64,000 bases of DNA from Schizochytrium sp. TIO01 (GCA_004764695.1 SMSO01000034.1:2054501-2118500), one strand, 5' to 3'; numbered from the stretch's first letter, positions 1-12,918 are shown. The notes: a model not told the origin generated them from the sequence alone. Numbers and translations: made by a program.

Positions 1-452
1 GTTAATCAACTGTCTAACTTTCTAGCTTGAATTTGCACATCTTAGACTCTCATCTCCTTGTTCAGATGCAATCATGAATTTCTTGTATACATATTTGAAA
101 ACTGAGAGTTGAAGCTGACGTTAGCCCGAAAAATGACTCTGTAGTCGTAGGGTTATGTTAATACGTCAAAACCAACAAAAGTGAGGGGTTTTTCATCAAT
201 ACTCCTGAACGAAATGAATCTCCAGGTACGCAAGACCTAGGGTGGTGCATAGCTATCATTGTTAAATACAAAATAAATAAGTCAAGCATGGGCTAATGGT
301 CTTGATAGCAAAAGAAAAGAAAAGAAAAAGAATCTTCTTACAGGGTACATTTTAAAAGTAATATATATATATCGATGTTGTAAAAACAATTTTGATTGTC
401 GCTTCCACTTCTAGTAGCAGGATCGTTTTTACCCATGACCTTGTTGAGTCAT
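1..452. other. Intergenic, AT-rich; no gene seen
   Basis: Downstream flank of the kinase gene that ends at 453. It holds an A/G-rich tract at about 309-331 and a short TA tract at about 361-371. I see no open frame with coding character. Confidence 0.6.
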
Positions 453-3400
453 TTAGGCGTTATTTAAAGGAGAGAGCCAATCGCGCCATGAATCATTAAT
501 TGTATGTTCATGTACAATTCTACGAAAAGAGGCGAAAAAACCTGGAGGAGGGGGAATATTACCATAAGCATAGCGCTCCTTTGCGTCAATTGCGTCTTCC
601 TCCTCTTCACCATCATCATCATCATCATCATCACCACCACCAATATCGGCGTTTTGAGTATGATTTGATACACTAGCCACCACCGCCATGTCTTCGTCGT
701 GTTGGCGGGCTTCAATTTGCTGCCGTGTAATCTCCGTGTGAGTGCCTCCAGGTTCGTATTTTGGTCCGGAGCAATCCTCGCACGCCAACATTACCATGTG
801 CTCCAGCGGGGAAAAGTACTTATTGTGAAGATTATGCCCTGCACAAAAGGGGCGCTGGTACATATTTCCTAGATCTTTGAGATTCAGGCCGTTGCTAGAC
901 CCAATTTGCAGGGCCAAAGTGCAAATTTGGTTGGTAGCAATGCAGCTTTCAGGAAGACCGAGGTCTTGGAGGGCTTTCACATCTCTGTCGAGATCGATCG
1001 AAGCAATGACCGCACGTGTTTCCTCATCGAAAGGTTCATCTGCCTGTGCCCAGTATTGCCAATCAAAATAAGCCTCTGCAAGAAAATGCCAGTCGGGAAG
1101 TGACAGAGCATGGTCGATTGGGATCAAGTGCACATCTCCGGAGGAAGTTGATGATGTGGACAAGAGATTATTCTGTGATACGCAATTCATGGCACATAAA
1201 ATATTGCCACCGTGGCGATCAGTATTGAAGATTCGCAAATCAAGAATGCCAATTTTATGAACTTCGCGCGCACTCGCCATGCGCACAAGGTCTGGGCGAT
1301 CTTCAGCACTGCCTTCATTCTCTACATAGCGCTGCAGGGCACCTCGCTTGGTACTGAACTGTTTACTTGCTGTAGTGCTTGTTGAGCCCTCACTGCTACT
1401 AGCATCGGTTCCGACTCCATGGCCTCCCTGCAGAGAGCCTCCATTGGTTACTAAACCGTTGGCTTGTACATTTTGCTGCTCTGAGAGTGGGAGTTTACTT
1501 CGGACCAACGCCGTCTCTGGAACAGAACTGAAGCGTTTAAGATTTGTGTCTAAGAGGTAGGCCGCGCGTTCGCGTTTAGAACCCCCGCCGACTACAAGCC
1601 CGCTTCGTTCAGGATTGGGCTGGCCAAACGACGAGGCGAACTTGGCACCAGTCTCTTCGTCTTCAGGTTTAAATACAGCCACTTTTGAAGCATTTTTAAC
1701 GCGACACAGCGTTCGCTTCGAACCAGTGCGCGATGAAGATCTGCGCAGGGATGGTCTTCTGGACAGGCCACTGGAACTCGAAAATGGCGATCTCGCAGAC
1801 GTCACTTCCTGGGCAGTATTGGAGAGCACATTTGTCGAGGCTACGACAGGTTGCGTACCAAGGTCCTCATCCGAAAAAGATGATCTTCTCGATGTGGTTG
1901 TTATTGTTGTTGCAGCGGCAGAGGCAGCAGCAGCCAGCCGCAGCCGCAGCGTTGTTGGCATCAACTTCACGTAACAGTTGTGCAAGTGCAGTACGACCCG
2001 TCTCCACGGCGGGAGGCCTCCACTTCTCATTGTTGCTGCTACTACCACCGTTGTAGTTCTCGTCACCATTGCTGTATCTGCTGGTTCTGCTTGATAGACT
2101 CGAGAGACTATTACTACTGTGGCTCCCTTTCATACGGTACAGAGCATCTGAGCTATTTTGCCGACGGGCTGCGATCGCTTTGGCTGAAAAGTTCAAGAGA
2201 CGCCGTGGTTGCGAAGTTTGTTCGACTCGCGAAGAAGACAATGACGAAGAAGACGAAGATGCCCTAAGGGATGGCGCATTTGATGTTGTCTCTGTAGATC
2301 CTGTATGATACGGTGACGTATGAGGTGACTGAAAGCCATCTTTCTCCGAATCTATACTTTGACGGCTGTCTTGTGATGTGGTAAAAGAAGATCCTAGTTC
2401 GGCATCCGAGCCTTCTTCTAAAGCAGGCGGCAGCATTCCCGAAAAAGTACGTCGCCGATGAAGAGGAACTGCTGGTTCTCCTGTTTCCGTTGGCGAATTA
2501 GTGGATGTCAAGAGATATCTGCTCAAATCATTGAGAGTATTTGTGCGAAGATCTTTTGAGGACGTCATTGATCGAGCACGATGCCGTCCTGAACCCTGCC
2601 CACTTGTGCTGGGGTGACTGGCACCAAAGGCTGCCTGGCGGCGAAGAGCAAGCCCACCTTCACCACCTCCCGTCATGCTTGATCCAGAACCGCTATTGAC
2701 ATAGGGCGAACCACGTGATGCAATTGTTGAGGCCGCATAGTAGGATCCATCCTCGGGATGGGCCATACTTGCTCTTGTCTGGTGGCGTCGTAGTTGGTAT
2801 ACATTACCCGTGCTATGCACATCCATTGGTGTGAGTGCTGACGGGGACTCCGAGAGCGCCTCGTACGCTTCTGAAAGCATGAGCATCGAAGGCGTAGCTG
2901 TTAGGCGGCCTAGAGGCGGAGCGCGTGAATCCCCGGTGTTTGGGGATGAGGCAGAGTATGGCTCCGCAGACACAGGGGACCCAATCAGCTCACGAAACAG
3001 GAAGCGCCCTTTGTCAGCCATGAGATCCATGTAGACACTACCACGGCGTTTACGTGTGGTGCCAGCACTCGTGCTCGCTGGTGGGTGTGTTGCAATGGTC
3101 TGCTGTGCCTGAGCAAAGCCAGTGTCATCGTTAACATCGTGTTCGATGCTTCCTTCTAAACTAACTTCATCCTCAGAATCGCCCTCTAGCAACCCGTGTT
3201 GGATGGATGGCGTTGTGGAGGTCTCTTCGAGTGCAAGTTCATCCGCTACATCCACGCTCAAAGGCATTGATAGTTCACTCAAGGGCGTCTGCGCGCGCGT
3301 CAAAGGGTCCGCATCGCCATCGTTCTTCCTGGCGTGTGCGGCATAATTAATGTCTACAAGATTGTCGTCGCGAATAGGCTCCACTGAGGTCCATGCCGCA

Positions 3401-3813
3401 CGTAGTGATGTTGGGTCTTGTGCTCCAATAAAGACTTGGGCGTGCTCCGGCGTAGGTGGGAGGACGCCACTACCTAGGCCCGCAGCCTTCAATTTGGCCT
3501 TTGATGTAGACCTCCGTAAGCCACTTTTCAAGCTAGCAGGTGCTATAGGTGACGTTGCTAAGGGCGAGGACAACGAGACCAAGCCAGGGCTTGCTGCCAA
3601 TCTACTGTCACTGTCTGCACGCATAAGCACTGCCGCCTCGCGCTGCTCAGAATCCCTGGGCCGCTGCTCCTGCTGTTTAGACATCTTTTTGGCCAGGAGA
3701 GCGTCTGCAGCACGACGCGCAAGCCCTGCCACGTCGTCCAAGCTCGCCCCACCAATAGCGCTGGGACTCCCTGCCTCGCTACTTGGGCTCACAGTCGCAG
3801 CTGCTGCGGACAT
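453..3813 (-). CDS. Phosphatidylinositol 3-/4-kinase family protein, plant PI4K-gamma/UbDK-like, with long Ser-rich N-terminus
   Basis: Two overlapping frames appear to make one gene. The upstream frame (3813 to 1867) encodes about 630 residues of low-complexity Ser/Thr/Ala-rich protein with no recognised domain. The downstream frame (to 453) carries the kinase: AVFKPEDEE (nucleotide-binding Lys), ERAAYLLD, then the catalytic/metal-binding run LDLRIFNTDRHGGNIL and IPIDHALSLPD, matching the type II/gamma PI4K-like family, members of which phosphorylate phosphoinositides or proteins. No ubiquitin-like domain is visible, unlike many plant members. The tail has a poly-Asp/Glu stretch. The frames differ by +1, so an intron of length 1 mod 3 is expected; a possible one is donor GTGAAG at 1970 to acceptor GTAG at 1841 (130 nt). 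That splice is a guess; a sequencing indel in the GC-rich repeat is also possible. Kinase family call is firm, exon structure is not. Confidence 0.72.
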
Positions 3814-4410
3814 GGGCGCTCTTCAGCTCGTACAACTATTTGGCACTGATGGACAGGGGTGCCTTTGCGCAGATACTACTATGCGCTGAGTCCAGCCAGG
3901 CAGCGGCGTCCGCGACGGCCTTCACCTCGTTCTTTTATCCGATGAATTGACGGGTTAAGTTAACCAGTGACTTGAATCAATCCGCCAATCCTTCGCAATT
4001 TTTAGATTCTTTGATTGCTGACTGTGTTTCTCTCCCGCAATCTATCCTCTTACCTCTTTACGTACCGCGCACGGAGGACGAGCGCAGTTGATGATTTGAG
4101 AAGCACGTGGTCTTCTCCCTTCTAGTCTCTAGCCAATTCCGCTAGTCCCACGTAGGTACAATCAACACTTCTAAGGCTTTGCCTGCCTAGTAGTTGGCTA
4201 GTTGCAGTAGGAGTTGTGCGCCGAGGGATTGATTCTATACAATTCGAGTGAGAGCTTTAAAAGAAGATGAACATGAACAAAGAGAATGAGAGAACGGCGA
4301 TGGCAACCTCAAAGCAAGGCCTGAAGAAGGGAAGCGCCGAACTGGTTCTGGCAGAGCGCAAGAAGGGGTGGTGATTGAGGAACTCGCTCGCCTGCTTGTG
4401 TAGATGGAGG

Positions 4411-4452
4411 CTAGCTGGCTGGCTGGCTGGCTAGCTGGCTGGCTAGTTGGCT
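4411..4452. repeat. CTGG/CTAG tetranucleotide repeat
   Basis: Imperfect tandem array of the 4-mer CTGG with CTAG variants, in intergenic DNA. Confidence 0.9.
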
Positions 4453-4563
4453 GCGTACGTTCCTGTGTTTAGGTACTCTGTTTTCGTTTGCACACAGGAA
4501 TGGATCTCACCAACTTGAACTTGGAGATGGATATGGATACTGAGTACCAGGATAGATACGAGT

Positions 4564-4565
<2 letters not shown>

Positions 4566-4596
<31 letters not shown>
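4566..4596. repeat. (CT)n dinucleotide repeat
   Basis: Pure CT/TC run of 31 nt in intergenic DNA about 750 bp upstream of the kinase start. Confidence 0.95.
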
Positions 4597-4598
<2 letters not shown>

Positions 4599-7532
4599 AC
4601 GATCTAGTTGGAGGAAAAGGTGCAGCTTGTGTTGAGTGCCAAAAAAAAGAAAGCTCGGCTTGAAGGATTGGCAAGTGATAGACGCTGTTTGAGTTCCTGA
4701 GAGTAAATGTGCGCAGTACTACAAGAAAGTCGTGTCAAGTTTGATACAGTCTTCTTTTCCCTTTTCAAGCTATGGCCATGCGCTTCGTTTGACGGGGCTC
4801 TGTCCCTCGTTCTCTTTACTTTGGAAAGCTTTAGTGACACAGAGGCTTTGGCAGTGAACACGAAAGAATGTGAAAAGGGGAGGTGAGTATTGAGTAAGCG
4901 AGAGTTTTTGACTTTGAAAAGGCGCGAGTCACACCACCGATGTGAAGCGCCGAAGCTCGATGGTTGAATGGCGTAGTAGTAGTAGTAGTAATGGGATGCG
5001 CAGGTGCGGAAAGCTAGAGAAGGAAGACTCAATCGAGTTAATGACGGTGGGCAGCAATAATTCGGAAAAGAGGAACTTTAGCCAAATCTCAAGTCTCGAA
5101 TCCCAAATTTGAGGTTGAAAGGTCGAAAAGAAAACTAATAAAATGCTACTCTGTGTGACCTGATCAAAAGCGAAAGCACCTCACTTAAAACGCCCGGTTT
5201 TATCTCTATTGCTATGCAATCTGAGCCGCCTATCAGCAGCAGCACCAGAGACTCAAAGTCTGGCGTTGCGCCTGAGGCAGTGCCGCACTAACCCTAGTTA
5301 TCGAAAACTCTAGGTGTCACCAAATATTACTCAAAGGACTTCCGATGTTGGGGTTCCGCCGTGAAGCAATGCGACACCAAGTCCCAGGAATCAATCGACC
5401 CTTCGACGCCGCTTTTCTCAGTTGAAGTTGTTGCCCTTTTTGTCCTATTTCCTGATAAAAGTCCCTGCTTCGTCGCAAGAATCGGAATAGACTATAGAGA
5501 CAGATTCACTCTATATCCAGCACAAAAATATCAACAATGGCGCGGCAAAAACTTCAGATTCTCCTCGCCCCTGTTCCTGTCTCGCCGACTCCACCTGCTC
5601 GAGGCACAGCAGCCCTTGCGCAATATTGCCTTGGTGCTGCACAGCTTTCAGTTCTATTCAAGGCTGGCTGCCCAGCTACCTCTATGTATGTAGCTAGCAA
5701 CAATAAGAACAAGAACAAGAACAGTGAGCGGGCCAGCTCGATCGATCTTCGAGCGAGTGAGCTTAGCCAGACCGCACGCAAGGTCCAAAGGCCGTCCTGG
5801 CAGACCTCTCTGACGGCCCCTCCGTCTGCTTCCTCGACTTGGTCGGCGACGTTCGTGTGTTGCTTCTGGACACCGTTCTCGCCACGGTTACGCCTGAGCT
5901 GCACTTTCCGAGAGGGCCTGATTTGCAGAGTTCGCGTTTGCCACGAAGACACGGGGAAAGCTCAATATCCTCCTCGAAGCGAGTCCCAGCCTTCCTCGTG
6001 AAGGCCAACTTGCTTGCCGCGCGGCGCTCCGTCCGGGCGGGCGCCTGTGCCCTTCCTCGCGAACCCAAACGACGAGTTGCGGAATTAGAAGATTTGAAAG
6101 TCTGAAGACTGTACACTTGGCAGGAGTACTAGCGATTCGTATACTACTTCTACGCATACTTATAAAGCGAGTGTTTCAAGGACTCGAAAAGGAAATCTTT
6201 GAGTCCTTCGAATCGAAATTCTGGAAAACCGAGGACCAACACGAAGCAGAAAAGCTACGAGCAATGCGGCTGCGAAGGCCGGGCAAACCTCAGCTTGTGC
6301 GACGCTCATAGCAGGTGTATGGTGACCGTCCTGAAGTGGAGCTGGCCATCTGTGGCGACATCTTTTCAAGCAATGAATCATCGCCATCGTCGCCGTTAAG
6401 GTCGTCGTCTATGGAGGAAAACACAACCAGCAACGGATTCATTCATTTCGCCCTTCGCTCTTTATTTTATTATATTTAGTTATATAATTAGTTATATATT
6501 TAGTGTGTCTGTGAAAGGACAGGATTCTGGCCTGCCGTGGCTCTCGTTGAGATACTCATCGTAGACGTGCTGGCCGGCGATGCTCATTTGTAAACTGGCG
6601 GGTCGGTCTCGATGCAGAAGTACCAAGACCGCCGTATCAATGATGCAGACAATTCTTAGAGAAAGGCAGAAGAAATCTTGCGAAGATTGGAAAAGGATTT
6701 TAGTATTTTTATTTTTATTTTTAATCAAAAATTATTGAAAAGAAGTTGATTTTAAATTGTTTTATTTATCCAAGTATATCAATTACTATTACTACTATAC
6801 AATTTAGTGTGTATTTTATTTAAAAAATTAAAAAGGAGGTCGAAAAGAACTAGTCAGGGAAGATAAATAGAAAGCTGAGAAGGAGAAAGAGAAAATGTAA
6901 AATCTCAGTTTTGCTATCCCTTTGTAAGTAAGTTCTTTTACGTAGAGGTGTATGAGCTACATGGATTCAACTTTCATGTTGAAGTTTCAAGTTGTTCAAG
7001 TGTTGAAATTAAAAAAATAGTTCACCTGTTTCTGTTGAAAATGCAAAATTGTGTTTCGTGAATCTGTCGAGATGGCGGGCATAAACTATTGAGCGCTCTG
7101 AGCGAGCAGATTCTTAGACGATAACTGTAAAAAAAAATACACACCAGTTTGTGAAGTCTGAAATGTCCGAGCTAAATTAAGTGATTAGCACAGCGCCCGG
7201 AAGTTGCAATTATTATTTGCTGTGCTTGTCGATACAGACCTCATCTTTACAAATATCAAAAACCAACAATAACAGACTCATTCGTTGACGTCTCATAAAT
7301 TGTACAACAGTCATTCCCAAGGAATAGGTACCTAGGCGCAGCAGCTGCAGCGGAATAACATTACTTATGGGCGAACTCACATCAGGAGGTCCTCGTATTT
7401 AATTCAACAAAAGGGTTGTGCAAGTATACCGGATTTCCGACATTGGATGGAGGATTTCCGATAAAGTCATGGTTAAGTTCAAAGACATCCCAACTTGGAG
7501 AAGTCATCGCGGCGGCCAAGATCGATTCTAGG

Positions 7533-8903
7533 ATGGCGGGAGGTGCTGCTGCATCCTCTTCGGCGGCCGGCGCCAATGCCGCTGGCGCAGCGGTCGGCTC
7601 TTTGTCTGCTTCAGGCGCCGGAACTCCTGCATCGGGCATTGAAAAGGAATTTGAGCTTCCCCAGGCCAGCGTAGGTCGCATCCTCAAGCGAAAGCTGCCG
7701 GAGGGCGTCACTGTATCGAAAGAAGCCAAGCAGGCGTTTGCAAAGGCTGGTGGAATCTTTGTCCTGTACTTGACACACGCGTAGGTTTTTTGGTTGCCTC
7801 AGACTATTTGGGATTCGCATTTTCTCCTCTTTAACGTTAAAGCTCGGTTGAGCTAGACAGAGAGAGTATGACTTGTCTTGACATGCGCTGTGATGTGTTG
7901 ATGTGCCATAAAATGACAATGAACTGTTCGCTAACGAGGAAGATACTACTGAGCATGCTCACATGCCGGGCTTTCTCTCCACTCTGCTTAAATCTGTGTG
8001 TATTGCTTCACATTCATGTGGATAGGTCCAACTCCTTCTGCCGCACGGACCGCCGCCAGACCATTTCTGCGCGCGACGTTTTTGACGGTCTGCGTTGTAT
8101 TCAGTTTGAAGAATTCATTGAGCCTTTGGAGAAAAGTTTGCAAGGTACGTTGCAATTATCAAGAGGTTAATGTTCCTTAATCATTCAAGAATTTGGCATT
8201 GTGAAAAATAGAAGGGAAAAAATCAAAAGAAAGGGGGCGGAAGCACATGTGTAGTGTAATCGAATAGAGGCAATGCACAAACACGTCTTCACCCCTCTTG
8301 TAAATTTGTCATTTGCAATTTATGGAAAACATAAAAGTCAAGAGGCAGGGCAGAGCACACAAAGGAGGAGGTGGAACGAAAAGACCGATATCAAAAGAAT
8401 CAGGAAGCACGCATGTTGTTGAACCTGTGCATTGACAACTGATGGCACACAGGTTTCATTCTTTCTTTGCTGCATGTTATGCCGTGCTGCAAGGAATAGA
8501 ATGACGCCCTACCCGTATCTACCCTATGACGCATCGACTCTTTGATTTAACGCCGCCTTCTCTCTTTCCTTCTCTACCATTGCTTGCCTCGATGGATGTT
8601 GCTGAGCAGCTGATCAATGCTCACGGAATCGTTAAAAATATTACTCGGGAAGACCGTGCCAATGTTTCTCATCCGTTATTTTCTTTCATTAAATGAATGT
8701 ATTGTCAACTAACATACTGTGCTGGAGTTAACACTACAGAAATGCGCGAGGAGGCCGTGGCGAAGAAAAAGGCAAAGAAAACAGAAGACACTACTGGCAC
8801 AGACAAGACGCCTTCATCATCCACAAACCAAGCGCCACAAGCTAGCCCACAAGGTGATGATAACCTGGCGTCTACGCAACGCGCCACCGCGGATAAAACT
8901 TAA
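7533..8903 (+). CDS. POLE3: Histone-fold protein, DNA polymerase epsilon subunit 3 / DPB4 / CHRAC-17-like, three exons
   Basis: Spliced from 7533-7780, 8026-8144 and 8740-8903 (introns GTAGGT...GATAG and GTACGT...ACAG). The joined frame reads ELPQASVGRILKRKLPEGV, VSKEAKQAFAKAGGIFVLYL, then RRQTISARDVFDGL and IQFEEFIEPLEKSL, followed by a Lys-rich acidic tail. This is the H2B/NF-YB-like histone fold of POLE3, which pairs with POLE4 in polymerase epsilon and with CHRAC15 in ISWI remodelling complexes, in the nucleus. The start at 7533 (after an Ala/Gly-rich leader, MAGGAAASS) is preferred; an in-frame ATG at 7416 would add 39 residues that the family does not have. Intron 2 is 595 nt, long for this window. 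The last 32 coding bases overlap the 3' end of the convergent MATE gene. Confidence 0.88.
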
Positions 8904-10383
8904 AATGAATCACATATACTGCCCCGAGTGCCCGCCACAGATTAAGAACTGCCTTGGCTACCCAAATTCCCAATAACGTGTGAAATGTGTAAAAGGAAAA
9001 CACAATCGAGGGCAGAAAGAGAACCAAAGCCCCGAGCAACATAATGTTCCGTACCATGTGAAACGCCTGCGTAGCATAAATAAGACCATCATAAACAAAA
9101 ACGATTGAATTGCAAATTTGCATCAAACTCAACAGAGGCCACACCGTGCGCAAAGCGCTTCGAGTGTCAGGATCCGACGTGAACGCAGCTATAACTACAT
9201 CCCTTGCCGAAAAGAATATGACACAAAATACTACGCCAGTCATTGCACCCATACTCAACAACCGATCAAAGGTTGGAATCACTCGCCGGGCACGGTCCGC
9301 TCCCAATAACTTGCTGCCCAGCATTGTTCCAACATCTGCAAAACCATCTGCCAGGTACGAGGTCAGGGTCCACAGTTGCAAAAGTATCTGATGCGCAGCT
9401 TGCTGAGTTGTACCAAGTCGACTGGCGAGGACGGCCATGGTCCATAACGAACCTGCAAGGAGAAACGAGCGAATGAGCATATTGCCTGCAGATCGGAAAT
9501 ACTCCATTAACCGAAACGTATCCACCGCGCGATCATCAGCCTCATTGCGCCCCAATAAAGGTACGCGAAGAAGTTGTGTGTTCACCGCAATGTCAGGTGC
9601 GCACCACAGTACAAGCAGAAAACCACCCACGGCTCCTACCACAGAAACACCAAATGATGCCACAGCACATCCATAGAGTCCACCACGCAGTACAACCATA
9701 GCCAAAACATCAGCCCCGATAGTCAACGCCGCAACTACAGAGTTGTAGACAGTCACAGTATGTACGCATTGAAACCCAGTCAGCACGCCGCTCCATGTAC
9801 GGGTGAGTAAAAGGAACGGGGTACTCCATACCCGAAACATATACAGGGGGGCAGCCGCATCTTGAACGCTTGCGTCTGAGTCGTACAAAATATAGACGAA
9901 TTTTTGTACAAAGGTAAGCACAAGCGCACAAAAGATACCCGTGCTTACCGAGGCGCCAACTGCAAGCCGGATCCTTGAGCCCACATCTTCCCATGACTGC
10001 ATGCCTACGGCACGGCCAACATTTGCCATTGACACAACAATTACAAAATTAAAGATGTTAAGAAAGAAGGCTGTTACCGTCACGACAGTGGAGTACGCTG
10101 CAAGGCTTGTACGCTCTTCTACTGGATCATCATACGCATGAGTTATCAATATAAGCTCCACCAATGCGGCTGTAGGTGTCACCGCGTCGTTCAATGCCGC
10201 AACAGCAGAGAGCCGTGCCAGCTCGCACCATGACTTTGTTACAAGTTCATCTTCATCGCTGCGACCGCGGTCCAAGAAACCTTCAAGCGAGCCTTCAAGA
10301 GGACTCGGACTCTCGCTGTCCTCCCAGTCAACTTCTCGCTCAATCAGCGGCTCTGTGTGGTCCAAATCATCCGGCTCTAGCAT
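8872..10383 (-). CDS. MATE-family multidrug/toxin extrusion transporter
   Basis: 503 residues in one exon. A roughly 45-residue acidic cytoplasmic N-terminus (with DHTEPLIE, a dileucine-like motif) is followed by about 12 hydrophobic segments. The first half has AAYSTVVTVTAFFLNIFNFV and YMFRVWSTPFLLLTRTWSGV followed by LTGFQ, matching the MATE/DinF pattern; the second half repeats the six-helix layout starting near residue 290 (RLMEYFRSAGNMLIRS). MATE proteins export organic cations or secondary metabolites using H+ or Na+ gradients; substrate here is unknown. The length is close to the usual 450-550. Its stop (8872) lies inside the last exon of the convergent POLE3-like gene, so both proteins' C-termini share DNA. 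Confidence 0.82.
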   Translation of the reverse strand: MLEPDDLDHTEPLIEREVDWEDSESPSPLEGSLEGFLDRGRSDEDELVTKSWCELARLSAVAALNDAVTPTAALVELILITHAYDDPVEERTSLAAYSTVVTVTAFFLNIFNFVIVVSMANVGRAVGMQSWEDVGSRIRLAVGASVSTGIFCALVLTFVQKFVYILYDSDASVQDAAAPLYMFRVWSTPFLLLTRTWSGVLTGFQCVHTVTVYNSVVAALTIGADVLAMVVLRGGLYGCAVASFGVSVVGAVGGFLLVLWCAPDIAVNTQLLRVPLLGRNEADDRAVDTFRLMEYFRSAGNMLIRSFLLAGSLWTMAVLASRLGTTQQAAHQILLQLWTLTSYLADGFADVGTMLGSKLLGADRARRVIPTFDRLLSMGAMTGVVFCVIFFSARDVVIAAFTSDPDTRSALRTVWPLLSLMQICNSIVFVYDGLIYATQAFHMVRNIMLLGALVLFLPSIVFSFYTFHTLLGIWVAKAVLNLWRALGAVYVIHFKFYPRWRVA

Positions 10384-12251
10384 CGTGTCTGAGTAAAATG
10401 AACAAAATTCAATCCGAACAAGACAGCCCTACGAGTAAGAACCACTTTTTCACAAGTCGAACCGCGTTTTTGCCCACCAGGCGTACGTCAATCTACGAAG
10501 CTTCTACTTCTCCCAACTTTGTGGTCACCCGCTCTGTGCGGTGCCTTTTTCGGCGTCCTGTGGTACTATATTCAATATTGGCAAAGTGTATCTGGTTGTC
10601 CCGAAAGCAGTAGCAGCAGCAGTAACAACAACAAAAGCGGCAGGACGCAATCTAAATGTGCCTCAGATTGTTGTTTGGGCTCTTCTTAAGCCTCGGACAG
10701 TAAAAGGGCCGTATGTTGACTAATCGAAAAATCTTTTGCTCCGGCACAGGCCTAGCTCACAGAGCTGCGAAGCGCACTGGCGGCGCAAGAAAAACAAGAG
10801 TGGACAATCAATTGTAGAAACTTTGTCAGCCAGTATCTTGGCACCCGACCTTGCAGATATCTTGCTCTTGGTGCCGTACGCTGCCTAATCTTTGACAACA
10901 AACTTCTCACCTGATATAAGCTGCGCAGGAAGACCTAGCCGTCCGCAACTCGTGAACTTGTGGGTTCTCCCGTCCAGGCCGCCCGACCCTCGTGAGCCTT
11001 CTTCAACCGAACGAGTGGGACTTTGTCAAGATCCCTCCTCACGACTAGCAAGATGGTCTGTCACTGCATCATTCATTATCCACCATCATCCCCCTCAAGG
11101 CGTCACACCTCATCTTGTTCTCTACCCCCCGTGTTCCATAGTAGCTTTGGTGTCATAGGGGGGTAATATACAAGGATAGATAGATTCTTCTTCTTTTATG
11201 TTGTCTGCAGTGAATGACAAATATTCATATCAATGAGGAATAATCTCCTCCAAGAGCACTTTAAAAAGCTAGTCAAGAAGATGCCGATACCAGGTTTGCC
11301 AGCTCTTGAGGTTCTCACTTTAAAGCTGCTTTGTTTTGATACGATCACTTGGTATACATACCTACATAGGAAGAAAGCTGGAATTCATGCGAGCACACTA
11401 TGGTTTGGTCATTAAAAATCCGAAAATCGTTGCTCGTCTCATGATAGTCACAGAAATGAGCTAAGCACCTTTTACCAAACCTGCCTAGGGATCGTTTCAG
11501 TAATCGTCGTCGACTTGAGAGAGCATATTTCTTTGCACGAAGGAGGTGCTTCGGGTATTTTTATGAAATCCATCATGTCAACATTTGGCAGAAGCTTCAA
11601 GCTCGAGATGAACTGGATTCAAGAACTTCACCTCGAGCTAACCCTTATTGCGCTGCCTAGAGTAGTATTGCCCAGCACGTGGCAAGAGCAGCTGCATGCA
11701 GGGCTCATCACGTCATTTTGACAGACAATTCGAGCTTGAAGGCTGATAATCTTAACCAATGCAATTTAAAGAATGAGAATATTTATATTTTATGACATGC
11801 TCTCTCTTTTTTGTTGGTAAAACTGGTTCGTAGGTATCAATCTCCAACTAGCTCTGGCAACCGGGCATCTAGATGGTGGCTTTGCTCAGCTCTCCCCGAC
11901 ATGGTTAGTGTCCCTTCGACCCTTCCCCCAATCCCCGGGTCCTTTCAACCTCATATTCTTGACAAACTTGAAGTTAATGAAATTACTCCTGCCACCGTAG
12001 TAGGTATAGTAAGTACTTAGTTTAATCGCTTCCGTGCACACAACTTAGTTTTCAGGACTCAGGTTGACAAGCTCCTGCGACACGCACTCCGCGCTAAACT
12101 TCGGGTGGTGTTTTCGAATCAAGCGACCTGCTTCCGTCTCTGAGCCCATCTCCCTCCACCTTGCACAGCTCTCACATTGACACAATGGCTCCCGAGAGAA
12201 GCATCTCATTACCTTGACTTAAGTCATACTATTCCATTACGTTTCATGAGT

Positions 12252-12290
12252 ACATTGCATTACATTGCATTATATTGCATTACATTGCAC
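12252..12290. repeat. 10-bp tandem repeat (ATTGCATTAC)
   Basis: About four copies of a 10-mer with one substitution (ATTGCATTAT), in AT-rich intergenic DNA. Confidence 0.9.
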
Positions 12291-12918
12291 TTATTTCTTT
12301 TATTTTATTCTTTTTCAACTTGAAAAAGAAGAGCTGTTTAGGTTTTTATTCATTGCGACTTATCGTGACACATTTATCATGTTTTTATTTTATTTTTTAA
12401 ATATAAACAACCGAAACTAAAGCTTTTATTCGTCATCATGAAATAAAACAAAATAAAGTAGAAAGCAGTAGGTAGGTACTTCTAACTCTTTCTAGCCCTG
12501 TGAACATTATTTATGGTATCGTCATTTTCATTTATCCTTCATAAGAAAATTGGTTTCACACAGAATAGGGATATCAAAACTACCTCGGTTGCGCCACGAA
12601 TGTGCTTCAGAGAGGTCTTGGACACCTCTGCGGCACATTGTCCGGTTGCCTTTCCTCGTTGCACCCTCGGGTTTGTGAACCATCATTGCCAGAGCATCAT
12701 AAGGCCACAGGATAATGAAACGCATGTGTGTTTATTTACATCGACGATCATGGTAAATTGATGAGCTCACAGAATGTTGAAACGCCAGTGTGTGTATCAA
12801 CATCGACCAAAGCCATCTCAATGAAAAGCCGAACTGTTGACCGTGACTCGTATCGCTTAGTAATAACAAGTTGGATGAGGTTAGCGAATATAAGTTCAAA
12901 CCACAAGGACCTCAAATC

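Larger units (their letters stand above)
3814..7532. other. Long intergenic region with microsatellites; no supported gene
   Basis: About 3.7 kb between the kinase start and the POLE3-like start. It holds a CTGG-type repeat (4411-4452), a CT repeat (4566-4596), two TAGGTAC motifs (4153, 4470) and one TAGGTACC (7325), and a GC-richer island at about 5530-6110. Several open frames of 60-154 codons in that island overlap on both strands, show no domain and have mixed low-complexity composition; I do not call them genes. 6410-7300 is AT-rich. Confidence 0.55.

Noticed and set aside
5361-6157. Cluster of overlapping 60-154-codon frames
   Set aside because: Frames lie on both strands over the same GC-rich DNA with no domain, no splice-consistent extension and no start favoured over another.
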